Part shown: in pieces, positions 1 through 8,498 of the stretch | Position numbering within the stretch: the first letter of the stretch is position 1 | Layout: the number at the start of each line of letters is the position of its first letter | Assembly: GCF_900107645.1 (NCBI RefSeq) | Contig: NZ_FNQN01000006.1 | Coordinates: 124,001-188,000 of the forward strand | Direction: 5' to 3' | DNA from: Desulfuromusa kysingii | GTDB lineage: Bacteria; Desulfobacterota; Desulfuromonadia; Desulfuromonadales; Geopsychrobacteraceae | DNA: 64,000 nt | Made by a program: the position numbers and the translations under genes | The notes under the pieces: model-generated | Database searches by the model: none | What the model was told of the DNA's origin: nothing | Seen by the model: only the letters and a program-made list of their open reading frames with translations

Positions 1-537
1 AAACGGGCGTCAACATTTTTTGGTCATGGGATTGTTGGTCATGTCCAGTTTGCTGACCCCGTGTGTAACGAACTCTCGTCTGTCCTTGTTGCTGCTGCTC
101 AAAAAGTGGGGGCGACAGTTCATCAAGGTGGCACCTATGTCTGCATTGAAGGACCAACTTTTTCAACCCGGGCCGAATCAAATCTTTATCGGAGTTGGGG
201 TGTTGATATTATTGGCATGACCAATCTGCCTGAAGCACGCTTAGCCCGCGAGGCTGAGATTTGCTATGGAACGGTCGCTCTGGCGACCGACTATGATTGT
301 TGGCATGACAGTCACGATGATGTCTCAGTGGAGGCTGTTATTGCGATCATTCAACAGAATGTCGCGACCGCGAAAAATATCATCAGTACTGCTGCTATGA
401 TGCTTGCTGGACAATCTGAACCTAAAAATTGTGCCTGCTCTGAAGCGCTAAAGTTTGCAATTATGACAAAGAAAGAGATGATCCCGGCAGAGACCCGCAA
501 AGCCCTTGAGCCTATTATTGGAAGATATCTAAAATAA
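1..537 (+). CDS. mtnP: S-methyl-5'-thioadenosine phosphorylase, 3' part
   Basis: Cut off by the left edge: the frame is open from base 1 and ends at TAA 535-537, so about 178 C-terminal residues are present. Visible motifs are GHGIVGHVQFADP, the phosphorylase core YVCIEGPTFSTRAES, the substrate-pocket segment IIGMTNLPEARLAREAEICYG, and DYDCWH. These fit the MTA/purine nucleoside phosphorylase family, which cleaves methylthioadenosine to adenine and methylthioribose-1-phosphate in methionine salvage. The C-terminal segment SEALKFAIMT fits bacterial MtnP. A PfkB kinase follows 12 nt downstream, probably in the same transcript. The MtnP call over other purine phosphorylases is by resemblance. 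Confidence 0.88.
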   Translation, partial: KRASTFFGHGIVGHVQFADPVCNELSSVLVAAAQKVGATVHQGGTYVCIEGPTFSTRAESNLYRSWGVDIIGMTNLPEARLAREAEICYGTVALATDYDCWHDSHDDVSVEAVIAIIQQNVATAKNIISTAAMMLAGQSEPKNCACSEALKFAIMTKKEMIPAETRKALEPIIGRYLK

Positions 538-549
538 AGGATTTTTAGT

Positions 550-1461
550 ATGAGCATTCTTGTTGTTGGTAGTGTTGCCTTTGATTCAATAAAAACTCCT
601 TTTGGGGTCGCAGAAGATGTCCTCGGTGGCTCAGCCAGCTATTTCTCAACTTCAGCCAGTTTTTTTACCGATGTCAATCTGGTCGCCGTTGTCGGTGATG
701 ATTTTCCTCAGGAACACGTTGATTTTCTCCAAAGTCGCAAGGTTGACCTCGCCGGATTGCAAAGGACTCAAGGGGAAACGTTTCGTTGGAAAGGTCGCTA
801 CGATTACAATTTAAATGAAGCGCATACGCTAGAGACTCATCTAAATGTGTTTGAATCCTTTAAGCCTGTTTTACCTGATAATTACTGCGATGCTGAATAT
901 GTTTTTCTTGCGAACATCGACCCTGAATTACAACTGGAGGTTCTCCAGCAGGTTAGACATCCAAAATTGGTTGCCTGTGACACCATGAACTTTTGGATTG
1001 AGGGGAAAAAAGCCCAATTAATTAAAACTCTTTCCCGTGTTGACATCCTGCTAATAAATGAAGCCGAAGTCCGTCAACTCGCAGACGAGCCGAACCTGCT
1101 GAAAGCGGCGGAAATAGTCCGTAGCTTCGGTCCTAAAACTTTAGTGGTTAAGCGCGGTGAGTATGGGGTCCTCATGTTTGGGGAAGGATCAATCTTCTCT
1201 GCTCCTGCCTATCCTCTGGAAGAAGTTTTTGACCCGACTGGTGCTGGCGATACCTTTGCCGGTGGCTTTGTCGGATATCTGGCTGCGACCCGGAATCTGG
1301 AAGAGCACAACCTGCGCAAGGCCACAGTGTTCGGAACAGTTATGGCCTCATTTACGGTTGAAAAATTCAGTCTTGATCGACTCAGAGAAATCGAGTATTC
1401 CGAGATTGTTGATCGCTATAAAAAAATAAAAGTTCTCACAGAGTTTGCTGATATTGATTAA
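550..1461 (+). CDS. PfkB-family carbohydrate/nucleoside kinase
   Basis: 303 aa with an AAAGGA SD just before the ATG. The N-terminal glycine-rich lid segment (VVGSVAFDSI, LGGSASYFS) and the C-terminal PfkB signature DPTGAGDTFAGGF, with the catalytic base Asp in GAGD, are intact, so it should be an active ribokinase-fold kinase. The substrate cannot be read from sequence. The tight spacing behind mtnP suggests a sugar or nucleoside in the methylthioribose/purine salvage area, but this is context only. Length is normal for the family and no membrane segment is seen. Confidence 0.85.
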   Translation: MSILVVGSVAFDSIKTPFGVAEDVLGGSASYFSTSASFFTDVNLVAVVGDDFPQEHVDFLQSRKVDLAGLQRTQGETFRWKGRYDYNLNEAHTLETHLNVFESFKPVLPDNYCDAEYVFLANIDPELQLEVLQQVRHPKLVACDTMNFWIEGKKAQLIKTLSRVDILLINEAEVRQLADEPNLLKAAEIVRSFGPKTLVVKRGEYGVLMFGEGSIFSAPAYPLEEVFDPTGAGDTFAGGFVGYLAATRNLEEHNLRKATVFGTVMASFTVEKFSLDRLREIEYSEIVDRYKKIKVLTEFADID

Positions 1462-1517
1462 GTGTGTTCAAATCAGATTTTAATTATCTCGATTGATAGA
1501 TGCGCGGGGAATAACTG

Positions 1518-2006
1518 ATGTTTATTCAGCATACGAAACTTAAAAGTCTTAATGTCCCAGCCGAAAAAATCACCCACCTGCATGTGGCTTCTAGCTCGGT
1601 GCAGTTAGCTTTTTCAAGTTATCCGCCACAGTTATGCCAAGCTTATCTGTTGCAAATCTCTGGTGGCAACAAGGTGTTGATCGTCGTGGCTTTTTATCTT
1701 GAAGAAAGTCAGTCCTCAATTTTCTTTGTTCCCAAATTTGGAGAACTGCCGGCAGAAGAAGCCGCTGCTGTCTACGAAGAAGGCTACAACTTTGTAGAAT
1801 CTATGGGATTTGTTTTAACGGAATCTGATTATCACTTATTATCTGAACAAAAGAAGAAATCTTATTGGGCTGCCTTGCCGATTTGTAAACTACCAAAAGT
1901 GCAGCCGGACAAGTTATCGACAGTTACGACCAAAGAAGATGAAGAACTGCGGAAACTACGCCTCTGCAGTCTCGAAAGCTTAGGACGTATGTTTGCGTCT
2001 CTGTAA
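1518..2006 (+). CDS. Conserved-type hypothetical protein (162 aa)
   Basis: I do not recognise this protein. It is soluble, has no signal peptide, and mixes hydrophobic beta-like stretches (residues 24-70, including KVLIVVAFYLEE) with an acidic helical segment (FGELPAEEAAAVYEEGYNFVESMGF). The C-terminus is charged (TTKEDEELRKLRLCSLESLGRMFASL). A weak purine-rich SD (GCGGGG) precedes the ATG. The following lipoprotein gene starts 20 nt after its stop, so the two are probably co-transcribed. Codon use looks like the neighbours, so it is likely a real gene of unknown function. Confidence 0.65.
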   Translation: MFIQHTKLKSLNVPAEKITHLHVASSSVQLAFSSYPPQLCQAYLLQISGGNKVLIVVAFYLEESQSSIFFVPKFGELPAEEAAAVYEEGYNFVESMGFVLTESDYHLLSEQKKKSYWAALPICKLPKVQPDKLSTVTTKEDEELRKLRLCSLESLGRMFASL

Positions 2007-2025
2007 TTTAACTCGGAGGTACTTG

Positions 2026-2790
2026 ATGTTTTGTGGATGGAAAACGATCTTTATTGTTTTTGTGATGGCTCTTTGTTCCTGTGTCCCTGCCGCTCAGGAA
2101 GTAAAATCGGAAGCCCATCAGGCCGATGTTCATTATAAGCTGGCAATGGCCCATCTCCAGGCTGATAACCCGACTCTTGCGTTAAAAGAGTTGCTGGAAG
2201 CGGTCAAGCAGGATCCTGAAAATAGCTCAATTCAAGTAGCCTTGGCACAAACCTATCAAATTAAGAAGGCCTACCCACAAGCCGAATCTCATTATTTAAA
2301 AGCTCTTGAGTTAGACAAAAATGAACCCCGTTTTCAGAATAATCTTGCGAGCCTCTATCTTGAAATGGAAGAGTGGGATAAGGCTATTGACTATTTTAGT
2401 CTTGCGGCGGAAAACCTCCTTTTTGTCAATGCCCACGTTGCTGTTGCCGGTAAGTCCTATGCCTATTTTAAGAAAAAAGATTTCGCGACCGCACTGACTT
2501 ATGCAAACGAATCATTAGAGATATCACCCCGCTATGCTTCTGCCTATTATCTTAAGAGTGAGATTTATCATGAGATAGGTGATATCGATCAAGAAAAGTT
2601 CTGTTTACAGCGTGCTATTGATGTCGCCCCACAGTTTCTGAGTGCACGCTATCAGTTAGCAATTTTATTATTGCAAGAGAACTCAGTGGCTGAAGCGGCG
2701 GCTCAACTCAAAATAATTACTGATGTTTCCCCTACAACAGAGATAGGCCATAAAGCCAACAATATACTGAAGACCTTACCTGATTATTGA
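2026..2790 (+). CDS. TPR-repeat lipoprotein
   Basis: 254 aa from the ATG at 2026, chosen because GGAGGT sits at 2015-2020; an in-frame ATG at 1993 would overlap the previous gene and has no SD. The N-terminus (MFCGWKTIFIVFVMALCSC) is a short signal peptide ending in a lipobox-like LCSC, so it is probably lipidated at that Cys. The rest is tandem tetratricopeptide repeats from about residue 35 to the end, e.g. PTLALKELLEAVKQDPENSS and PQAESHYLKALELDKNEP. The architecture resembles PilF/PilW-type pilotins and other periplasmic TPR scaffolds. No pilus gene is adjacent, so the role is left open. Confidence 0.75.
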   Translation: MFCGWKTIFIVFVMALCSCVPAAQEVKSEAHQADVHYKLAMAHLQADNPTLALKELLEAVKQDPENSSIQVALAQTYQIKKAYPQAESHYLKALELDKNEPRFQNNLASLYLEMEEWDKAIDYFSLAAENLLFVNAHVAVAGKSYAYFKKKDFATALTYANESLEISPRYASAYYLKSEIYHEIGDIDQEKFCLQRAIDVAPQFLSARYQLAILLLQENSVAEAAAQLKIITDVSPTTEIGHKANNILKTLPDY

Positions 2791-2859
2791 TTGCTGTATT
2801 TTCCTTATGGACTCTTAATTTCCTGATTATATCTGAATATATCCATTTAGTTAGGTGTC

Positions 2860-2887
2860 TTGACAGACAGCCGCCCGCTGATACACT
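2860..2887 (+). promoter_or_regulatory. Sigma70-type promoter for the response regulator/UspA pair
   Basis: A perfect TTGACA (2860-2865) is followed after 16 nt by TACACT (2882-2887). The expected start near 2894 lies 25 nt before the response-regulator ATG. Confidence 0.6.
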
Positions 2888-2918
2888 TGTCGTAAGAAGC
2901 AAGTAGGCGAGGGTCTCA

Positions 2919-3320
2919 ATGATGATTTTAATTGTCGACGACGAAGTGAACACCAGAATTGGCTTAGTAAAGTTGCTTTGTCAGGATGGGTACCAGACAG
3001 ATGCCGTTGCTAACGGGATTGAGGCGCTAGAGTATCTTGAGAAAAAGATGGTTGATCTGGTTATCACAGACATCAACATGCCGGAAATGAATGGGTTTGT
3101 TTTTTTTCATCAACTCACTCAATATTACCCTGACATAAAAGTTATTATGATTACCGCTTATAGTGGCGTTGAACGTTTTCTGCATCTAACTGATTCAGAG
3201 TACCCGACGTGCCTGCATAAGCCATTTAAAGTCGAAGAACTACGGGCATTAATCCGTAATTCTTTACAGCAACCATATTCATTGAAAGGGACGATTGCCC
3301 CTGACAGGAGGAGACCATGA
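2919..3320 (+). CDS. Single-domain response regulator (REC)
   Basis: 133 aa, essentially one receiver domain. The acidic pocket is VDDE near residues 6-9, the phospho-acceptor is Asp51 (LVITDINMPEMNG), the conserved Thr is in MITAYSG, and the Lys is in CLHKPFK. No output domain follows; the last ~15 residues are a short tail. ATG codons stand at 2919 and 2922, either of which could initiate. The gene overlaps the downstream uspA-like gene by 4 nt (ATGA), so the two are probably translationally coupled and act together. It could feed a CheY-like or stress relay; no dedicated kinase is adjacent. Confidence 0.88.
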   Translation: MMILIVDDEVNTRIGLVKLLCQDGYQTDAVANGIEALEYLEKKMVDLVITDINMPEMNGFVFFHQLTQYYPDIKVIMITAYSGVERFLHLTDSEYPTCLHKPFKVEELRALIRNSLQQPYSLKGTIAPDRRRP

Positions 3321-3769
3321 AAGACATCACAACAGTTTTGACCGCTATAGATTTCTCCGATAGTTCAGATAATGCTTTTCAAATGGCTCTATCTTTGGCA
3401 AAAAGTTTTTCTGCTAAATTGCTTGTTGTTCATGTCATTAATGAGCCCGTAGATTTACGTGGTTTTTATGTGCCACACATTTCATTTGAAAAGTTGGAAG
3501 AAGAAATTGAAGAGGGGGCCCATAAGATGATGGAAAGTTTTTGTCGCAAAAATTTAGCAGAATTTAAAAATTATGAATGTCATATTGTTGCAGGCCTGCC
3601 GTTTGAGCAGATTATACAACAAGCTGATGAAAAATCTGCTGATCTGATTGTCATCGGGACTCATGGCCGCACTGGTTTTGATCATGTTCTTTTTGGGAGT
3701 ACGGCAGAAAAAGTTGTAAGAAAATCCAAAGTTCCAGTTTTGACTGTCAGGTTAGAAGAAGAGGAATGA
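3317..3769 (+). CDS. Universal stress protein, UspA family
   Basis: 150 aa with a strong AGGAGG SD (3306-3311). It has the Usp fold signature: an N-terminal VLTAIDFSDSS strand/loop and the ATP-binding type G-x2-G-x9-G-(S/T) motif seen as GTHGRTGFDHVLFGSTAEKV, followed by KSKVPVLTVR. It therefore belongs to the nucleotide-binding UspA/UspFG-like class. It is coupled by an ATGA overlap to the receiver-domain gene upstream and ends just before a strong terminator, making a two-gene unit. The physiological signal is not visible. Confidence 0.9.
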   Translation: MKDITTVLTAIDFSDSSDNAFQMALSLAKSFSAKLLVVHVINEPVDLRGFYVPHISFEKLEEEIEEGAHKMMESFCRKNLAEFKNYECHIVAGLPFEQIIQQADEKSADLIVIGTHGRTGFDHVLFGSTAEKVVRKSKVPVLTVRLEEEE

Positions 3770-3788
3770 CTTGAGTCAACGTATAGGT

Positions 3789-3829
3789 CCTAATAAAAAA
3801 GCAGCCACACCGGCTGCTTTTTTATTAGG
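3789..3829. terminator. Perfect 18-bp hairpin, bidirectional-type terminator
   Basis: CCTAATAAAAAAGCAGCC (3789-3806), loop ACACC, and the exact reverse complement 3812-3829. The GC-rich core GCAGCC/GGCTGC is flanked by A-tract and T-tract, so it can terminate on either strand. It closes the response regulator/uspA unit. Confidence 0.9.
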
Positions 3830-3834
3830 TTGTT

Positions 3835-3863
3835 TTGCTTATGAGGTTGTTCCCTTGTATAAT
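3835..3863 (+). promoter_or_regulatory. Sigma70-type promoter of the REC-histidine kinase gene
   Basis: A consensus TATAAT (3858-3863) lies 17 nt after TTGCTT (3835-3840). It follows directly on the terminator and lies 34 nt before the next ATG. Confidence 0.5.
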
Positions 3864-3897
3864 CCACGATTGGAAAACTCAATAACATTCTCCGTTA

Positions 3898-5112
3898 ATG
3901 GAGCCGCTAATGCTGTTGCATCATAATCCCTTTGCTGGTGAGAAAATTGTTATCGCTGATGATGACGAAACGATTGTCAAGTTAACCAGTTTTTTATTGG
4001 CGAAAATCGGTTTCCAGGTCTTATCAGCAGAAAATGGTTACCAATGTCTGCAGCAGGTTGAAGAACATCACCCCGCTCTGGTTTTACTTGACTATATGAT
4101 GCCCGTGATGAATGGCCTGGAAGCCTTAAAAAAAATACGGAGCCAGTTTCCTGATACGTATGTCCTTGTGTTTACTGGAAAAGGAAGCGAGGAGGTTGCC
4201 GTTGATTTGATGAAAGCTGGCGCTGCAGATTATCTGCGCAAGCCCTTTGCTAGTCATAGCTTAAAAGAGCGAATCTACACGGTTTTATCGTTGCGAAAAA
4301 CAGAAATAGAAAATCGCAACCTCTTAAAAGAAAGAGAAATTTTACAAGCTGAGATCCAACGCTGGAATTTAAAACTTGAAGATCGCGTTCGGGAAAAAAG
4401 TTCGGAGTTAGAACAGGCACATAAAGAGATTGTCCAAGCTGAAAAACTTGCAACCCTTGGTCACATATCTGCAGGTATGGCGCATGAGATTCGCAACCCT
4501 CTAAATTCAATAAATTTGTTTGCTCAAATCCTCCTCTCTTCTGAGGGAATTGATGCGGAAAATAAAAGCTATGTTTCTAAAATCACTCAAGAGGTAGAGA
4601 GGATAGATGACATTCTGGTACAAATGCTTGCCTCGAGTCCTGATAATAAAAAAACTCAACAGCAGATTGACTTGGTTGTTGTTTTAGAAAAAGTGCTGAG
4701 TGAATGCCAGTTGAAGATAGACAAACAAAAAGTTGTTGTTGAATTGGATGTCAATCAAAAGCTCCCTGAGTTTTACGCTGATTTTCTAGAAATGGAACAA
4801 ATTTTTACCAATTTGATTACGAACGCTCTATATGAAATGCCTGATGGAGGAACCCTTACTATTTCTCTACAAGCAGATGCTGAAAACATTTATGCACGTG
4901 TCTCTGATACAGGTTCAGGCATTCCTGATGAAAATATTATGCGGATATTTGATCCATTTTTTACGACCAAAAAAAAGGGGACAGGTTTTGGTCTATCCGT
5001 TGTCTTGAGAATTGTTAACAGTTACGGTGGTAAGATTCATGTAGAAAATCTGCCGGATTCGGGTGTATGTTTTTTTATAGAATTACCACTATTTCCTCAA
5101 TTGGTTCATTGA
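3898..5112 (+). CDS. Soluble hybrid sensor kinase: REC-coiled coil-HisKA-HATPase
   Basis: 404 aa. Residues ~16-130 are a receiver domain (IADDDE, phospho-acceptor Asp65 in LLDYMMPVMNG, Lys in LRKPFA). Residues ~135-185 form a charged, coiled-coil-like helix. The kinase follows: H-box GMAHEIRNPLNS with His196, N-box NLITNALYEMPDGG, G1 DTGSGIP, F-box FDPFFTTK and G2 GTGFGLSV. There is no membrane segment or PAS/Cache sensor, so the input is probably phosphorylation of its own REC domain by another kinase. A second ATG at 3910 could be the start. The FAD dehydrogenase gene begins 3 nt after the stop. Confidence 0.88.
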   Translation: MEPLMLLHHNPFAGEKIVIADDDETIVKLTSFLLAKIGFQVLSAENGYQCLQQVEEHHPALVLLDYMMPVMNGLEALKKIRSQFPDTYVLVFTGKGSEEVAVDLMKAGAADYLRKPFASHSLKERIYTVLSLRKTEIENRNLLKEREILQAEIQRWNLKLEDRVREKSSELEQAHKEIVQAEKLATLGHISAGMAHEIRNPLNSINLFAQILLSSEGIDAENKSYVSKITQEVERIDDILVQMLASSPDNKKTQQQIDLVVVLEKVLSECQLKIDKQKVVVELDVNQKLPEFYADFLEMEQIFTNLITNALYEMPDGGTLTISLQADAENIYARVSDTGSGIPDENIMRIFDPFFTTKKKGTGFGLSVVLRIVNSYGGKIHVENLPDSGVCFFIELPLFPQLVH

Positions 5113-5115
5113 TAT

Positions 5116-6696
5116 ATGGCACTACGACTTCGTGAAATAACCCTCCGTTCAGGTGAAGATGAAAGTATATTGCCAGCAAGAATTGCTTCAATTCTCAATT
5201 GTGATATGGGGAGAATTCTCAGTTGGAAAATTGTACGAAAAGGTATTGATGCACGTCGTAAGCCCGATGTTTTGCGTGTTTACACTGTTGAGTTCACCTG
5301 TAATGATGAGTTTGAACTGCTGAAGAATCAACCTCTATCGACCCTTGATCTGGTCAAAGAGAAGCAGCCCTTCGCAATAACGACTCTGGAGAAAAAAACG
5401 AAAGTATTAATCGTCGGTATGGGACCGGCGGGGCTTTTCAGTGCGTTATTGCTCGCTCAATCTGGCGCACAAGTTTGTCTGATTGAGCGAGGACAACCGG
5501 TTGAACAGCGACTCAAGGATGTCCAATCCTTCTGGTCTGGTGAACCATTGAAATCTGATAGTAATATTCAGTTTGGCGAGGGTGGCGCTGGAACCTTTTC
5601 AGATGGAAAGTTAACGACACGCTTAAATCATCCCGGGATGAATTACATTCTTCAGACCTTGGTCAAGTATGGTGCTCCCGAAGAAATTTTATGGCAAGCA
5701 AAGCCCCATATCGGATCAGATCGATTGCGCGCGGTCCTGATCCGAATCCGGAAGCATCTCTTAACCGTAGGAGTTGAAATTCGCTTTTCCAGCTGCCTGA
5801 CAGATTTCCGCATGCAGGATGGGCATATCTCCGCAGGTATAATCAATGACCATGATTTGGTCAAATGTGATCAACTGGTTTTAGCTCCAGGACACAGTGC
5901 CAGGGACACCTATCAACTTCTTGCTGATAAAAGAGTTTTGTTGCAACAGAAAGCCTTCGCGATCGGGTTGCGGGTTGAACATCCGTTGTCGTTGATCAAC
6001 CAGATCCAATACGGTTCTGGTGCACATTCACAATTGCCCGCAGCTGATTACCGCCTCGCCTGGAATGACCCCGGCAGCGGTCGTGGCGTTTACTCCTTTT
6101 GTATGTGTCCCGGTGGTCAGGTCGTCAATGCATCATCGGAACAGGGGGGGATCGTTGTTAATGGGATGAGCGATTTTAATCGTGCTGCAAAAAATTCCAA
6201 CAGCGCTCTGGTTGTTTCGGTATCTCCCGATGATTTTGGTAGCGATCATGTTCTGGCTGGGGTCCATTTCCAGAGGCGATGGGAACAAGCCGCTTATCGG
6301 GCCGGAGAAAATGGGTGGAGGGCTCCAGCGCAACCGCTGTTGGAATTTTTGACTGGACGTGGCGGTCTCCTTCATTCATCCTGCCAACCTGAAGTGATTC
6401 ATGCGGATTTAAATACTTGTTTGCCTGCTTATGTCACTGCTAGCCTGCGTAATGCGTTACCCGTTTTTAATCGTCGTATGCGCGGATTCGTTGGTCCTGA
6501 AGCGACTCTTATCGGCGTAGAGACACGTACCTCTGCTCCGTTACGGGTTATGCGTGATTTCAACGGGGAATCGATGAGTCACAAGGGTTTGTTTCCTACG
6601 GGCGAGGGGGCTGGTTACGCCGGCGGAATCATGAGTGCGGCGTTGGATGGAATGAAAACAGCGACAGCAATAATCACTAGATGTAATGCTTCTTGA
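5116..6696 (+). CDS. FAD-dependent dehydrogenase, COG2509-like
   Basis: 526 aa. After a ~95-residue N-terminal domain there is a Rossmann dinucleotide motif VLIVGMGPAGLFSALLLAQSG ending in the acidic IERG. It is followed by QFGEGGAGTFSDGKLTTR, a segment typical of the large COG2509 family of uncharacterised NAD(FAD)-utilising dehydrogenases. The C-terminus has the second FAD contact FPTGEGAGYAGGIMSAALDG. No membrane segments or iron-sulfur motif are seen. Substrate unknown. It is packed between a kinase gene and the YhaM-type nuclease gene and may simply share their transcript. Confidence 0.85.
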   Translation: MALRLREITLRSGEDESILPARIASILNCDMGRILSWKIVRKGIDARRKPDVLRVYTVEFTCNDEFELLKNQPLSTLDLVKEKQPFAITTLEKKTKVLIVGMGPAGLFSALLLAQSGAQVCLIERGQPVEQRLKDVQSFWSGEPLKSDSNIQFGEGGAGTFSDGKLTTRLNHPGMNYILQTLVKYGAPEEILWQAKPHIGSDRLRAVLIRIRKHLLTVGVEIRFSSCLTDFRMQDGHISAGIINDHDLVKCDQLVLAPGHSARDTYQLLADKRVLLQQKAFAIGLRVEHPLSLINQIQYGSGAHSQLPAADYRLAWNDPGSGRGVYSFCMCPGGQVVNASSEQGGIVVNGMSDFNRAAKNSNSALVVSVSPDDFGSDHVLAGVHFQRRWEQAAYRAGENGWRAPAQPLLEFLTGRGGLLHSSCQPEVIHADLNTCLPAYVTASLRNALPVFNRRMRGFVGPEATLIGVETRTSAPLRVMRDFNGESMSHKGLFPTGEGAGYAGGIMSAALDGMKTATAIITRCNAS

Positions 6697-6708
6697 AAAG
6701 AGGAAATT

Positions 6709-7869
6709 TTGAACCAAAACAAGACAGACAAAATCTATATCAATCAAATAAAAGAGCGCGATCGGGTTGAATCAATCTTTCTGGTTCGCGACAAAATCAC
6801 TGCTATGGCCAAAAATGGTAAGCCTTATATGACCTTAAAGTTGATGGACCGTACTGGTGAAGTTGAAGGACGGATATGGGATCAGGTCGATCATTTTTCT
6901 GCGATCTTTGCAAAGAATGATTTCATTCAGGTGAATGCGAAGGCCAGTGTTTATATGGGAAAAATGCAACTGGTGGTCCAAGATTTGAAAAAAGTTGATG
7001 AAGATCTTGTTGAACTTGCAGACTTCCTCCCGGTCTCCAAACGTTCAGCACAGGAGATGCGGGCTGAGCTTGAAGCGGTCTTGGCATCACTGACCAATCC
7101 ACATATTGAGGCTTTGCTTCGAGCATTTTTTGATGATCCGGAATTCTATGCTCTTTATAGCAAGGCTCCGGCTGCCAAGGCTATGCACCATGTTTTCCTT
7201 GGTGGCCTGTTAGAACACTCTCTGGCTGTCGTTGCTTTAGCAACTGATGTTGCCTCTCGCTACCCACAGGTTAATCGAGATTTACTGATTTGTGGTGCTC
7301 TTTTGCACGATGTGGGTAAAGTCAACGAGTTAACATATATCCGTTCGTTCGATTATACTGACGAAGGTAAGCTTCTCGGACACATTGTTATCGGTGTACA
7401 GATGGTAGAGGACCGGATTCGTGGCTTGGAGGATTTTCCTCATGAACTCTCCATGTTGATTAAGCATCTGCTCCTCTCACACCATGGACAGTATGACTAT
7501 GGTTCGCCGAAAAGACCCAAGTTTCTTGAGGCGGTGATTTTGAACTTCATTGATGATCTGGATTCGAAGATAAACGGGGTTCTGACTCACATTGATAAAG
7601 AACCTGATCGCGAAGAAAATTGGACAAACTACCATCGGCTCTATGATCGTTACTTTTATAAGGGTTCAAAGCCGAAGGATAAAGTTCAGAGTCCGGTGAC
7701 AACAATGTCTGAATCCAAGCAATCTGAAGTTGCGCCAAAGGGACAAAATCCCCAGAATTTGAAGCGGCAACGCTATGATAAACCCCTTGGCTCAACTCTT
7801 GGAGATCAGTTAAGAGAGAAAAACCTTAATCTGTTTTCAACCTTGTCCGGGAAAGGGGAGAAACCTTGA
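6709..7869 (+). CDS. OB-fold/HD-domain 3'-5' exoribonuclease, YhaM family
   Basis: 386 aa with a TTG start (6709-6711) behind an AGAGGA SD. Residues ~15-105 form an OB-fold nucleic-acid-binding domain (YMTLKLMDRTGEVEGRIWD). Residues ~150-310 are an HD hydrolase domain with HHVFLGGLLEHSL and the metal-binding HD in GALLHDVGKVNELTY. This OB-HD order is that of YhaM/CBF1-type 3'-5' exonucleases acting on RNA and single-stranded DNA. The last ~70 residues are a basic, low-complexity tail (KRQRYDKPLGS) of unknown role. Its stop overlaps the next start by 4 nt (TTGA). Confidence 0.85.
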   Translation: MNQNKTDKIYINQIKERDRVESIFLVRDKITAMAKNGKPYMTLKLMDRTGEVEGRIWDQVDHFSAIFAKNDFIQVNAKASVYMGKMQLVVQDLKKVDEDLVELADFLPVSKRSAQEMRAELEAVLASLTNPHIEALLRAFFDDPEFYALYSKAPAAKAMHHVFLGGLLEHSLAVVALATDVASRYPQVNRDLLICGALLHDVGKVNELTYIRSFDYTDEGKLLGHIVIGVQMVEDRIRGLEDFPHELSMLIKHLLLSHHGQYDYGSPKRPKFLEAVILNFIDDLDSKINGVLTHIDKEPDREENWTNYHRLYDRYFYKGSKPKDKVQSPVTTMSESKQSEVAPKGQNPQNLKRQRYDKPLGSTLGDQLREKNLNLFSTLSGKGEKP

Positions 7870-8486
7870 TATTTGCAACCTTACCAACGGGGCCACTTGA
7901 AGTTAATTGTTATATCATTGGTTGTGAGAAGACCATGCAGGCAGCTGTTGTCGATCCTGGGGGTCATGCTGATCGTATTCTCCAGCGACTCTCCGAGCTC
8001 GGATTGAAGGCTGTTATGGTCATCAACACTCATGGCCACTTTGATCATATCGGTGGTAACAAAGACTTAATCAACGCGACAGGTGCTGAGTTGATCATTC
8101 ACTGTGATGACAGCCCCTTGCTTGAACGGGCTGGAGAGCATGCTGCTGTTTTCGGTTTGCAAGCGGAACCATCGCCAGCTCCAACGCACTTACTCGTCGG
8201 TGGGGAAAAAATTCCCTTAGGTGAGTTGACCTTGCAAGTCATTCACACTCCAGGTCATTCTCCTGGAGGGGTGTGTCTCTATGTTGAGGATTACCTCTTT
8301 GTTGGTGACACTTTATTTGCAGGATCTATCGGTCGGACTGATCTCCCTGGAGGAGACCATCAGCTGTTGATAGCGGGGATTAAAGAAAAACTGCTCCCAT
8401 TACCCGCTGACACAAAGGTTTATCCAGGTCATGGGCCGATGACAACGATCGGGGCAGAAAAGTTGCATAACCCGTTCTTGAATTAA
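7866..8486 (+). CDS. Metallo-beta-lactamase-fold hydrolase (glyoxalase II-like)
   Basis: 206 aa, TTG start overlapping the upstream stop in TTGA. It has the binuclear zinc motif THGHFDH (HxHxDH), a further His in HTPGHSPGG, Asp in LFVGDTLFAGSIGRTDL, and His in VYPGHGP. This is the short hydroxyacylglutathione-hydrolase-like class common in bacteria (YcbL type). It lacks the C-terminal helical glutathione-binding domain of true GloB, so thioester or related hydrolysis is likely but the substrate is not certain. Cytoplasmic. coaBC follows after 12 nt. Confidence 0.88.
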   Translation: MIFATLPTGPLEVNCYIIGCEKTMQAAVVDPGGHADRILQRLSELGLKAVMVINTHGHFDHIGGNKDLINATGAELIIHCDDSPLLERAGEHAAVFGLQAEPSPAPTHLLVGGEKIPLGELTLQVIHTPGHSPGGVCLYVEDYLFVGDTLFAGSIGRTDLPGGDHQLLIAGIKEKLLPLPADTKVYPGHGPMTTIGAEKLHNPFLN

Positions 8487-8498
8487 GGAGTTAACGGT

